Source of the DNA: Patiria pectinifera
Taxonomy: Eukaryota > Echinodermata > Asteroidea > Valvatida > Asterinidae
Length of the DNA: 64,000 nt
Assembly (NCBI GenBank): GCA_029964075.1
Contig: CM057129.1
Span: 27,891,430-27,955,429, forward strand
Direction: 5' to 3'
This document shows positions 1 to 12,800 of this stretch, piece by piece. How positions within the stretch are numbered: the first letter of the stretch is position 1; every line of letters starts with the position of its first letter. A model generated the notes under the pieces. It was given only the letters and a program-made list of their open reading frames with translations. It made no database searches and was not told where the DNA came from. The translations under genes and the position numbers were made by a program.

Positions 1-83
1 CAAAGTTTGGTGAGGGTAGGTAAACTTTAGGTTAGGGTCAGTTCACTCAGTTGTCAGGATTTTTTTTTTTTTTGCAGGGGAAT

Positions 84-268
84 GCAGACGCGGATCCAGA
101 GTTGGTTTTTTTTTGGGTCGGAACCCCCCCCCCCCCCATCACCTGCTCTGACACCAAGATAATAATAACATTTACTGGTCACTGATCCAAATGTCCATTG
201 CTCCGCAACAATGTGACATAAAACAAATCTGACGGGCCTGACGCCCTGCAAAATTCCTGGATCCGCCC
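84..268. repeat. Short inverted-repeat element with GCGGATCCAG-type ends
   Basis: The stretch begins near GCGGATCCAG and ends with the opposite-strand CTGGATCCGCC, and it holds T, G and C homopolymer runs. Related end sequences recur near 16443 and 16773, so this looks like a member of a small non-autonomous repeat family. No coding capacity is seen. Confidence 0.4.
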
Positions 269-813
269 TGGAATGTCTGTGGGAATGTTTCCCAAAGGTG
301 GCATTTCAAGTAACTATTTTACAGGTATTCTTTATTCCATAATTAAACGTGGATCGATATTTCGATCGATGTTTTATATTCAAAAGTAAATAACTTTTGC
401 ACTGCTAGCAATTAAAAACCCAATTCGGGATAAAGTGGAAAACAGCTCTCACATTACATCTTTGAAGGGTCCATGCAATATGTTTTTCATTTTTAATGTG
501 GAGTCCTTGAAATGCACCTTGGAGCCTCAAAGACATTAATTACACTTAGAAATTTCCCTGAGTGTCCTTAAATCCTACTGTATTAATTTATACGACGGTA
601 TAACAAATTAATACCGAGGAACACAAATGCAAACGGGAAGACTTAATTGGGCGAAGTGTACTAGGAATGCTCTCTTCGGCTTTGAAAAAAAGGAAAATAA
701 AATATTTTCAATACTGTAGGGAAATCCAAAATATGGACTTTTCCCGCAGCGCAGATTTACAAACTCTTAATCAGTTTCGATACATAAAATGTCTCGAAAT
801 GGTTTCTCTACAG

Positions 814-3800
814 CCGAGACAAAATCTTGAAGAAAGTGAGCAAGTGCATGGTGGAGGTTCTGGTGAAACTCTGTAAGATGCCCAACGAGCTTCAGATTGT
901 TGCAGGACAAGCCTTCTCTTCAAATAGCTTTCACAAACTCAGCTGGGACGTAAGAGCAGATTTTTCCCCACTATTAAAAACAAAACACTGGCAAACCCAT
1001 ACGGCCTTCTCAGTTATACTGCATTACTTTCTTAAGTACTTGATCAAGCCAACGGTGACGCCAAAACCCCAAAACCCCAAAAACCTTTCCGTGTTTTTCT
1101 GTTGACGTGGAAAAAATGCGAAATACCACACTTATAAAACCTCAAACAAACCCGTTTTAAGTCAGTGAATCAGTTTACTCCGTACTCAAGTATTTTGTCC
1201 AACTACACATTAGCCTATTAGAGCGGCGTTTTATTTGGGCGGGGACATATTAGACGTCTTTTGGAGGACGCACGCCACGGGTTTGTCGTAGTTCGAAACA
1301 ATAGGCCTACATAGCTAGTATTGACTTCACAAAATTCTAAATGGAGAGGGTGTGTCCCTCGCGCCAACCCCCCCCCCCATTAGTTACGTCACGTACTACC
1401 AATTTAAAATATACATAGTCCAAGAAGGTCATTGATTGCTAAGAATGAAACCTTTACATCGTGAGGATAACAGCAAGGTGTGTTTGCGGTGGCACCCACG
1501 TGAAATTTTTGTCAGTATGTCATGGTTCAGAGAAGAACCGGTTTTAACTCAACGTTGAAATCAGTCTCCTGACGACAAACGGAGTGTGCTGTCCGAAACG
1601 TTGATTTAAAACTCAGAACCATCCAATACTCATTAAGAGATTGATTTCACATGGTGGCACCGCAAATGTACCTTGCTGTCATTGGTTTCCCAAATTGGGA
1701 CCACCTGTTTCTGCTGGACCAGCCTGCTGCTTGTCCTTCAAACTGACTCAATAACTGACTGAGTGAGTGACTGTTTGATCATGGTCTGACTGAATCACTG
1801 TCTGAGTCACAAAACGTCCCAAATTTAGAATTTCGTGTCCAGCTCGCTGCACCGAAACCTATTTATGTCAGAACTGTTTAGATTTTGACTTGGCACCTAC
1901 ACCTAGATAAGCGACTATATTAAGCATACACATGGGCGTCGGCAGGGAATGGGGGAACACGTTCCCCCCACCCCCTAAATCCTTGTACTTTCGCTAGCAT
2001 ATTCTAAATTTTATCACTTTTTTCAAAAGTGGGCATAGACATTTGCCCACCCCACTCCTACAGACAATTATCATAATGCAGCAAGTCGATTTGTTTCCTA
2101 TTCAAATCAATGTAACCAAAGCGAGGCTGGAAGAAAAAAATAGTCTGGTTCCTTTTTGCACAAAATAATTATCTTTCAGATCTGTTTTTTAGATACCGGG
2201 TACATGTCTGACATGGTAGCAGCATGATAAAGGTCTATTGACATGTAGACGCCCATTTTGTTAAATGTGTATTAAATAAATAGCAAATATGACTTCACAC
2301 CTCCTTTTCCATTTTGTTTTCTTCTTCCTCCAATTTTTTTTGTTTTGCTTTTTCAAGGGGGGGGGGCAAGCGTCCATCTTTGCGCCCCCCCCCCCTTGCG
2401 TCGCCCATGAGTATACGTTCTGAAACGAGACAAGATTAATAGCCAGGAATTACCCAGAAACCAAAAAATGGTTTACCTTTTCAGGGGACCGAGAAGATGC
2501 TGCCGGCACTGTACAGCAATTTGTACGAATGGATGACGTCAGGCAACGTGGATCTTGAGTCTCAATCTGATGATAAGACTCGATTCATCACTGACATGAT
2601 AAAATCATCTCTCGAGGGAGCTGGGTAATTTGTTATGCGATCCAAGTATTTATTGGCGAAAAAAACACACACCATAATTTGTAGTTTTGCGTGACCTCAA
2701 ACAGACGAAATAAAAAAGATTAAAAATATTCAACGTTTACTTAAGTAAACATATTTAATATCATAACTCTGTTCTCGGTTGCTGCTTACTAGCAGAATCA
2801 ATTTTATTTTACTTTTGATGATTTGTAATACAGCATGATTACTTTGAGCTTCTTTGAATTTACATACTCGACAAAGCACCACTCTTTATACTTATGTTAT
2901 TTCTATCCGCAGGTCACCATCAAAATATGCAAAGGAAATCTACAAGATTTATCAGTATGTACTGACACAAGATCTAGACGGCCAACCATTCTCAGGATAC
3001 GGAGCGATAGCACTAGCCATAAACTCCGGATTTGTAGTAAAGGTACATTTGTCCATTGACCTTCCTGTATGAGTTAACAATGACTTATTATTCCACGTGT
3101 TGAAAAAAAGATGAACTGAAACCTCGTTTTACCATTCTTTGTAAAGATGAAGAAATAATATAGGCCTTAGATACAATTTATCACTCCTGAAATTTACTAT
3201 GCAGGAAATGTAAACGTTGCATCATCATTTAATCTGATCCCACCGCTGACACCAATAGTCAACAATTGTCAACCATACAATTCAGATCAACGAATCTTAA
3301 AACTCACCGTTCCAAACTCCATCAACAGAACAATGGCAACCAGCGACTTATCAGAGACTTCGTGCCTGGAGTGATCAAGATGCTCAAATGTGACAACGAG
3401 CAGCTGATGATGACCGCTTCAGCCTGCATCACAAGCTTCTACCAGCAGGTTGACCTGCTGGCCCCGTGCGCAGATGACGTCATGGAAGCCTTTCTTGACG
3501 GGAAAAGTGACATGTTGGGCCGTAAGTTGTGTTTTATCTCATCTTCTGTGTTTTCCATCAGTCCTTCAGAAGTCATTACACAGGTCAACTCACTAGTCCG
3601 GTCGCAAGTAACGGAGGAAGATGAACAATAAGAAAGGATTTGTTTTTTTTGTCACAATAAAATTATATTTGAATAGCTAATTACTTAACTTTTGACTGGA
3701 TGACTCGTGCCGAACCTAGCTAGGTCTTGTGGGCATTTGTGAAGAATCGACTACGACCCTTCTTTACCAACTGTTGTACTCGTCATATTAATAGTACAAT

Positions 3801-6800
3801 GCAAATTTGAGTGACCACTATGGAATTTACTGTATTCGAATCTAGTGTGTCTGAAGCCCTTGTATGGAGTTAGCCCGGAGAAGATACTGAGCAAATTTGA
3901 TCAGCTTGCTGAGGCGATGGAAGACATGAATCAGACCAACAAGACCTACATCTACATGCTGTGGGACGACGTAGCCAAAGACAACGCAAAGGTGACTCGA
4001 ATGCTTTCATTAAATTTTCATATGTACAACTAAAAGGATAAACGTTCAGAGAATTAGGGTATTGCTGGTTCTTTCTGAAGGAATGAAAACTCAAATTATG
4101 AATGAATTAGGTCTATTCATCCACAAAACAACATCTTCTTGAAATGAATAAAGACTTTCGTAGTGTTTTGCAGATCTGGTTTCCTGCCAGGTATTAGAAG
4201 TGGACAAGCCTTGGTAGCTTTCCAAGTGATTTTCTGCAAACAAAAAGCAGGCTGCATAACTGCAGCTAAATTATGCATCAAACTTAATGAAAATACGAAG
4301 TATCTTTTCATCATCATAAATTGAGGATTCCTACTGCATAGAATTATATAAATAATCAGATTTGTTATTTCCGATTGTTGCGGACAGGTGGACATAGGTA
4401 ATTATTATTACTACAATTGTCATAATTTTTGTTGTGGTGTATTCGAATCTAGTGTTGTGTCGGAGCTTGGTTGGGTAGGGTTGTTCGAATCCCCTCCCTG
4501 GTTCCGCGCCTGATTAAGATGGTACAATGATTGAATTTGGTGATTAGTAAACAGGTTAAAAAAAAAACCCAGTGCATTCATGTGCAAGACATTACATACA
4601 CCAAGAAGTTTTGATAATTATTTACTCTAAAGATTTAGCAAAAAAATAACTGCAGAAACTGTTTTTGTAACATTACTAAAATCTCAATAGTTAATTTGAT
4701 TTTCAATGTTCCACTCAGTTACTCGTGCCTCACTTGGACCTGATGATGGATGACGTCACAAACTCTAAAATCTGCCACCAAGTGGTCTTGGTCCTGGGAA
4801 CCATGTCGATCAAGTGCCCGGGTCAGTTTGTCGACAAGATCGACAAGCTGATGAGGGTCGCAAAGCAGACACCGAACACCATCCACGCGGTGTCGAAGAT
4901 TGTGGCGAGTGTTGGTCAGATAAACGAGGTCAGACATGTATTTATAATTGTCCTCATGTGCATGGGCGTCAATCCTGGGGGGACAGAGGGACATGTCCCC
5001 CCCCCCCACACTTTTTGAAGGGTTGGGGACTCAATATCAAATGTCTCCCCCCAGATTTTTGAACTCGTGCCGCATTTACAGGGCCCTATTATGTACTACA
5101 ATGTGTCTTTTGCTATCGGTTAAAGTGGTCAGAAATTGCCTCAGAGCATTTAGAATCCACATTTGTTGGGGGCCCTCAGGCCCCGAATTCCCAGGCCTTT
5201 AGCTTAGAACATAATAGCTTATTCAATGACTTCAACCTCGACAATGATTTTAAAATTATCTTTTGCTGGGAAAATATTGGTTAAAGTGGTCAGAAATTGC
5301 CTCAGATCGCACCACAGAGCATCTAGAATCATTTTTTTTTCGGGGCCCGCTTTTTTCGGGGCCCTTAAGCGGGCCCCGAGCCCCACGCTGTAAGGGCTTC
5401 GCACTTCGCGCTCGCATTATTTCTGATCAAGGTTTGTCCCCCCCCCCACTTTTGAGAAGTGATTGACGCCCCTGCTCGTATGTCACTTTAAACAGGTTGA
5501 AGAAAAACAAACTAAACCGTAAAAAGAGAGCAAAAGAAATTAAGTTTTTCAACAAAATCAATAGATGCATGGATAATCGGTTGCAGCCCAATACTCCGAA
5601 GGTTCAATAGTCCGAAGGTTCTTTAGTCCAAAGGGTTTTTAGTCCAAAGGTTCGTTTCTCCAAAGATTCAATAGTCAAAAGGTTCGATAGTCCGAAGGGC
5701 CCATTAGTCCGAAAACAGAAAAAGGTTAATTAATCCGAAGGTTGGTTAGTCCGAATAGACGATAGGGTTCGATAGTCCGAATCGACAATAAGGTTCGAGA
5801 GTCCGAACAGATGATAAGGTTCGAAAGTCCGAATATACGGTTGGGTTCGATAGTCCGAATTTAGAATAAGGTTCGATAGTCCGAATTGAGAATAAGGTTC
5901 GATAGTCCAAATAAGGAATACGGTTCATCAGTATGACGCTTCGGACTATCGAACCTTACTGTTGATTCGGACTATCGGACCTTATCGTCGATTCGGACTA
6001 TCGGACCTTATAGTCTTTTCGGACTATCGAACCTTCGGACTCATTAACCTTATTCTAAATTCGGACTATTGAACCTTCGGATAAATGAACCTTCCGACTA
6101 ATGAACCTTCGGCCTATTGCATTAAATGTTCGGATAAACGAACCTTTTTTTTTTATTTTCGGACTAACGAACCCCCTCTTATGGAAATTTTGTGCATTCG
6201 GACTATCGAGCCTTCGGACTAAAGAACCTTCGGACTATCGGACCTTCGGACTATCGGGCGGCCCCCGGATAGGTTATGGCAAAGAGTTAGACATGTGGAT
6301 TGAAAGAGCTCAAATAATTGAAAAGAGGTTCACAAGTCCCCACATGTGAAAAATCAATCACAAACCATCCAAAGTCAAGTAAAAGTGACAAGTTAGTCAA
6401 ATGACACAGGTATCCCTTTGTCATTATTCCCGCTACTTATGCCACCTGTGGTACGATAAGTGATTGACTTTTGGTTTGACCCGTGAATGACTTGTCGATA
6501 CTTTCACACTCTAAAAAGTCCCGGTGGGATTTGATCCGGATTCCTGGTCCTATTTGACCTGATACTTTTCTGGATCAAAATGACATTCTTCTGTGCCAAA
6601 ATGACAATTTTGCCAAGGTTTCCACTCAGGTCAAATTGAGAGTGACATTTTGACGAGGAAAGTTCCATTTTGACCCACAAAGGTATAGAGTGCATGAAAA
6701 GCTCGATTAAAGCTAAACAACCAAAACTTAACCCGATGACTTGGTTTCCTAATGCAGAAACAAGCCGAACGTTGCATGAAAATACTGGTCGACAAACTGA

Positions 6801-9800
6801 AGATCATCGAGGACATGTGGGTCATTGTCATCTTGATGGATATGAAGCGGATCGGTCGCAAGCACGTGGAGGTGTTGAAGAAGTACCGGGCCGACATCGA
6901 GCCGTTCATGAAGAGCCAGGCCATGGGTGTAGCCGATATGGTGCAGAGCTTGATTGATTTCATGGAGGGACGCAGGTAATATTGTAGGTGGAAAGCAAAA
7001 AGGGATTCCATCGAGATCAAGGAGATTTGAGGGAATGGCTTGAAATTCGTTTTCGTAACGTGTACACTGTACAATTAAGCGATAACTTTAACGTTAAATT
7101 TGTCTCTACTGTTAAAATGTGTGCGATCGCACTTATTCACAGGAATAATGATTAGAAGAGATTAGAAGAGATTGATACCAAGCTTGACACTTTAAATATA
7201 ATTGTACCATTCTATCCTACAAAGCGATTATCAGCTTTGTTTGTCTGAGCCATGAAATTGATTCCTAAATGAGAAGCAATCGTCCCGTTACATTTTGCTC
7301 TTTCAATTGCAATTTCCTAATCTTGCCATAAATGTATTTTAAGATGGTAGCGCACTGCATTATATTGAGATGTTTGATTTTCATTTCTATTCGGATACGT
7401 ATGAAAATTTAATGTGCTACAACGGTTTAGTTTTTTCCCCAAATCATTTACCATTAAAAGTCTTTCAACACAGAAAGAAACAAACCAATCTCCCACGAGT
7501 GGCTTATGTCCTAAGCTTTCCCAATGGATCCGTCCAGCTTTCCATTTTCTTCAACATGAAACAGAAACAGAAAAGAAATTGAAAAGATGAATCGATATTT
7601 AATACCAAAGAAGCAGAATAGGTGAAGTCTTATGTTTTTCAAAAGCTGACGTCCAATACTCTTTAGTGTTGTTTTTAGTTGCTGAGATATGCTCCATTCC
7701 ATGCCAAATAACTCCACAGTTCTGAAAAAAAATCAAACGTGTTTCTTTTTAATGTCCACAGTTTGGAAGCTCTCGCGGATGACGTGGAAGACGTGAAGGA
7801 GGACGTCCAAAACCTTGACAATAGAGTGACTGAAACGGAGGAGAATGTCGACCGGCTCGACAAGACGGTGACTGAGCAGGGCCAGGAGATCGACAATGTC
7901 AAGAATGAGGTGACGGAGCAGGGACAACGACTGGGCGAACTGGAGGAGGTGGTTGATGATACCATCGTAAGAGTGGACGAAATAGACCGCAAAGTAAGTA
8001 CAAAAAGGTGTTGTGCCAAGAAATTTTCTTTAAAACCCCCCCAGAGATGTCCTTTCCCGAAGTACAGTCATACAACACGTCATACATCAGAAGGTTCTTG
8101 GTGTCTATATGTGTGAACTTGAACACCCTACTGATTGGTGTCAATGACAATAAGGTTTGACGAACTCCTCAAGACGAACAAAACATAGCGTTAGGAACGT
8201 CACATTGTTCCTAATTCCTACTCCGAACCACAAACCGCTCTCTTACACCTACATTACATCAACATCTACTAATTTACATCAACTAATTTACATTTCTCCT
8301 GCTAAAAAAAACCCACCGGGTTGGCAAATTCCCTTTTTTTTTTTTGTTGCGGGTTGTTCGATCAATTGAGAAGTTCAGAGCCAACGCATTCCGTGAAATC
8401 ATAATCTGTAAAACTTAATTGAACACAGTCGTAATCCCATGCAAGAACAACGTTAGACAGTTAGACAAACTTAATAAAGATGGGCGGTATTGGGGGCACG
8501 CACATAAAGAATGTGACTGACATATACTGGAGTTACCATGCATTCGTATGTCTAACAACTTGGTGTTTGATCGCGTCACAAGTTTCACATCAGTTTTTTA
8601 CTCTCCTGTAACTTATAAATAAGTAACGGTACGTTTTCGGATCAGCTTTTCCCTGGCCCAAGAGACGAAAAACGTAAGCCCACATCACTCATCATTCATT
8701 CATTTAACATTAATTTCCAACTCTGTGTACAAACGCAAATAATATACATAATATAACGCAAAAATCAACAAGAGATGAAATAATATTCAGCAAAAAGGGT
8801 CAATAAATGTACATGATATTAAGCGATAGGTATGAACTGGAAACAGAGTATGGGGGCATATGCAATCTTCATCTTCAGTTGCTATGGTTTTCAGTGTCTG
8901 CTGCAGGTAGAAATTCAAAGCTGTGAACACTAACCCATGAGATAACCCACAAGTCATAACTCGTTTCACACCAACACTTACAATACACTTTCTAAGCCCT
9001 CAACTCATTAACGGATACAATGATTCCAGCCAACAGTTTTGTTCAATCAAGACGTGAGCACTAAACAGCAGACGCAATGTCTTCCAGAATCCTTGTGTCT
9101 CCTGCAACTTGATGATGAACTACTCAGTCCATTCGAGATGTTTGTGCGCACGACTTTGCTTGATATCCAGGATAAACTGTGCAGTGTCCTCTCCAATCAG
9201 ACCAAACTCTTCCAGAACATCGCAGATATTGAGGAAAAAATACAGGGATACAGTAACCAGTAGAAATCTATTTGTAGCAAAATTCTTTTCATCTAGAAAA
9301 CCAAGAGAATGCAGCGTCGTGGTCTCTGCATAATGATGGACAATTTGCTGAATGTCGAATGTCATTTTCATAAGCGTATTGACATGATTCTCTTAAAGGA
9401 ATCGGCTGAATGCATTCAAAATGGAAAGTGGAGTTAAGTCGTTGTACAATAAGCTGACAACTCACCAATGCAATGATGGACCTGTCAAGAAAGTAAAGAA
9501 CGTCCAACGTCCATATAGAGTTTCAGTGCAGTCCATTTGAACTGGATTTATCAAAGAACAATCCGGTTCGTAAGTGACTTCGTCATACACGCGCACGCAC
9601 CACTGATTACGAGCGCCCATTGGATAAACACTCAAGTTGCGTTAACTTCCGGTTCCATTGGTGCCATGCTACACCATGTACAGTAAGTTGAGATGACGTC
9701 ACACTTACGAACCGGATAAAGACTGGTGACAGAAGAAGGAGTAACAGCTGCAAGAAACTGCCTATCGATTCTGAAAGTAAACACAAGTAAAATTACATTT

Positions 9801-12800
9801 AAAATGTACAGTTGAATCTAATAAAATACATTATTTGTAAAATCTGAATGTATTCATATTCATTGCATACAATACCATGGACAATCGCTGCCCATACAAC
9901 AAAAGTTATGATTTTTGGACATTGTTACGAATTCTACGACTCGAATTCTAAACATACGAGAGGTCAAAATCAAGTTGTCAAGAACAAAATCTGCAATGTG
10001 TGGTGAACTGAACATACTATACAGCATGCGTAACAGTGAAAATAATATATCGACATTTATATCAAAAGCCCCACTCCTGCCGTCAACTTTCGAATTAAGC
10101 ATGTCAGAAAGAACAAGTTGGGTCTTTTTTAGGAGGAGGAGGCGGATGGGGCGGGAAGGGGTTAAAATAACTGGGTGGTTTGATTCAGCTTTTGGTGTTA
10201 TGTGAAGAGAATATAAATTGTGTTTAAGTAAAATGGGGTATTTGTATAAAAAAAGACAAACATCTCGGTGGACTTCCAAATATTTAAAAAGAGCTCTGGC
10301 CAGATGTCTCCTTATAAAATCAAGCTGGCAAGCAACAAGTAAATGAGACATAGGATTGGAACATGCGATTAGAAGTACCTTTAATTGCATAAGACACCCA
10401 AGTTCGAGTTGATCACAATCAAGCCACATGCATCGATGAAGCGACCACTAATGTCTGCGGTTAATCCCAACTCACAGTGGATAATATATTCAATATTGGG
10501 GCTACGTCTCGCACGGTACTGAGTAGCCTATACAATGCATATGAAATGACGTCGTTGAAAAGCCTAAACCCAACATTCAAATCAAACTCCTTTACATTCT
10601 CAATCTGCCAGACCATTACCAATGCTCCAAAGTGGTCTCGGGACATCGCCAATCTCCTGAACCCCGAGCACGAGCACGACTGGCGTTTCCTGGCCATTCG
10701 CCTCGGCTTCACCGGCGAGGATGTCCGTAACTGGGCCCTGTCTCCGGACCCTACCATGGCCATCCTGGCCGAGTGGTACACTATTCATAAGAGTAGTGAG
10801 GCGACTTTTTCCATCTTGACGGCGCTGCAGGACATGGGGAGAGACGATGCTGCGACCATCGTGGAGGAAGCGCTACAAGCCGCTGGTACGTTTACTTTCA
10901 GTTTTCAAACGCCTAATGTATCAACAACGACTTGGAACCATTTTAATGAACTTTTTAGTTTTCCCCTGTGTAAATCACAATATAGCTCATTTTATGTCTC
11001 ACGTTATTGCACAAGCCACGTATGACTGAACACGGCATTAAATTGATCATTGCCAGCTATATGGAGTGTTTGATTGCTGTATTGTGCCTATTATAATGAA
11101 TAATTCAATCATATAAAAGGCATCAAAATATACACAGTTCATTTGATTAGCTTGTGACTTAACTTATGACTGGATGACTAGTGATTGATTTGCGATGACT
11201 TGTGATGACTTAATGATCACTGGCTTACGGGGGTCCAACTTACGGAGGCACTTAATAGGGGCCTAATTTTCTGGAGGGGACACTCACTGACATTTTTAAC
11301 AAAAAAGTAAACAAACTCATTTTGCCTGCTCTTAATTCTTAGCGCGGGGGGGGGGCGCAATAGGGGGAACAGGCCTCGAGCGGAGGGGGGGGGGGGCACG
11401 TTCCCCCGTCCTCGGTAAATGTTACGCCACTACTTGGGATGAATTATGATTGACAAAATAATGCTGACTGGTTGATACCTGTCATAACACGTCTGTAGAT
11501 AAAGTGGTTCCTAAGGCTGCCCCAGACATTTCCGAGAAGCCTCCGCGTGTCTTCATCAGCTACCAGTGGGACCATCAGCCCGAGGTCAAGGTCATCAAGG
11601 AGCATCTGGAGAAGGCAGGCTTCAACTGTTGGCTGGACATCGGTCAGATGGGGGGTGGGGACAGCCTCTTTGCCAAGATCAACGAGGGGATGAGGGCGGC
11701 CAAGGTGGTGCTGTGCATGTGCACCGAGAAGTACTCCAAGTCTGAGAACTGCAACAAGGAGGTAGGTCCTCACATGCGCGAAAATAATCACATGAGCTTT
11801 GAAAGGACCTCACCGTCGAAGGGAGTCATCGTTACATTTTGTTTCTTGGATGGGAAACAGCCATACTGGTTTTCTTAGTTACTTCCAGAAAGTTGGTGGA
11901 AAGATCGCACCATTTGCTTAAGTTTGCATAAACAACACACAGAAGAACTCATTGAAAGGATGTGAATTGTTCTTGAGATGCTTTTTCCAACCTTAACGCC
12001 GATGAATGCAAATGTATAAATTTCCATAATCAGGTGAATTTGGCCAACCTGTTGAACAAGCCCATCATACCCGTACTGATCGAGAAGATAGACTGGCCTC
12101 CATCTGGCTCCATGAGCATGCTGTTCGCCCAGCTGCTGTACATTCAATTCTTCACTGACAAGGAGTACGTGAGAGGGGAGAAGTTCTGGGAGGATGCCAA
12201 GTTTGCTGAGTTGCTGGGCCAGATCAGTTATCACGTGGCCCCCGACGAGGAAATGATTACTGATGGTAAGTAGATGTTCATTCGATGTTAGTAAAATTAT
12301 TTCGTCAATGAGAAGTAAAATGAATGTCTGAGTATCGCTTTAAAACCATGTAATGTAAACGATTAACAAATCCTGTAGGCCTCTTTACTGAACCCAGCCA
12401 GTCACTGCATCGTGGATAATAACCATGTCTTTTGTGTAAACGGGGTCAAGTTGTATTTATTGTTCAGTTATTTGAGGAAATGAAGACTTGAACAAAATAT
12501 GTGATCGAAAACTTCAAAAATGAAAAATCCGTACAATATCAAAACAAACTCAGGCTAACCGCAAGTAAAAACTACCTTATCGAGAGTTCATCTAGACTAA
12601 TAGCAGGACTGCTTGTTGATAGTTTATTGTTTTCGGCATTTGTATCTTTTCCAACGTTAATTTCAATTTGCTTCTGATTGAAACCCAGACATAGGATCAC
12701 TGACTATATTCCTTAAGATCGGTTTGTTTTCGAGAAGTGTCAAGTTTTCTATAACGACATGGAGAATTATGCATGTTCTGAAATCACAACATATGTTCTT

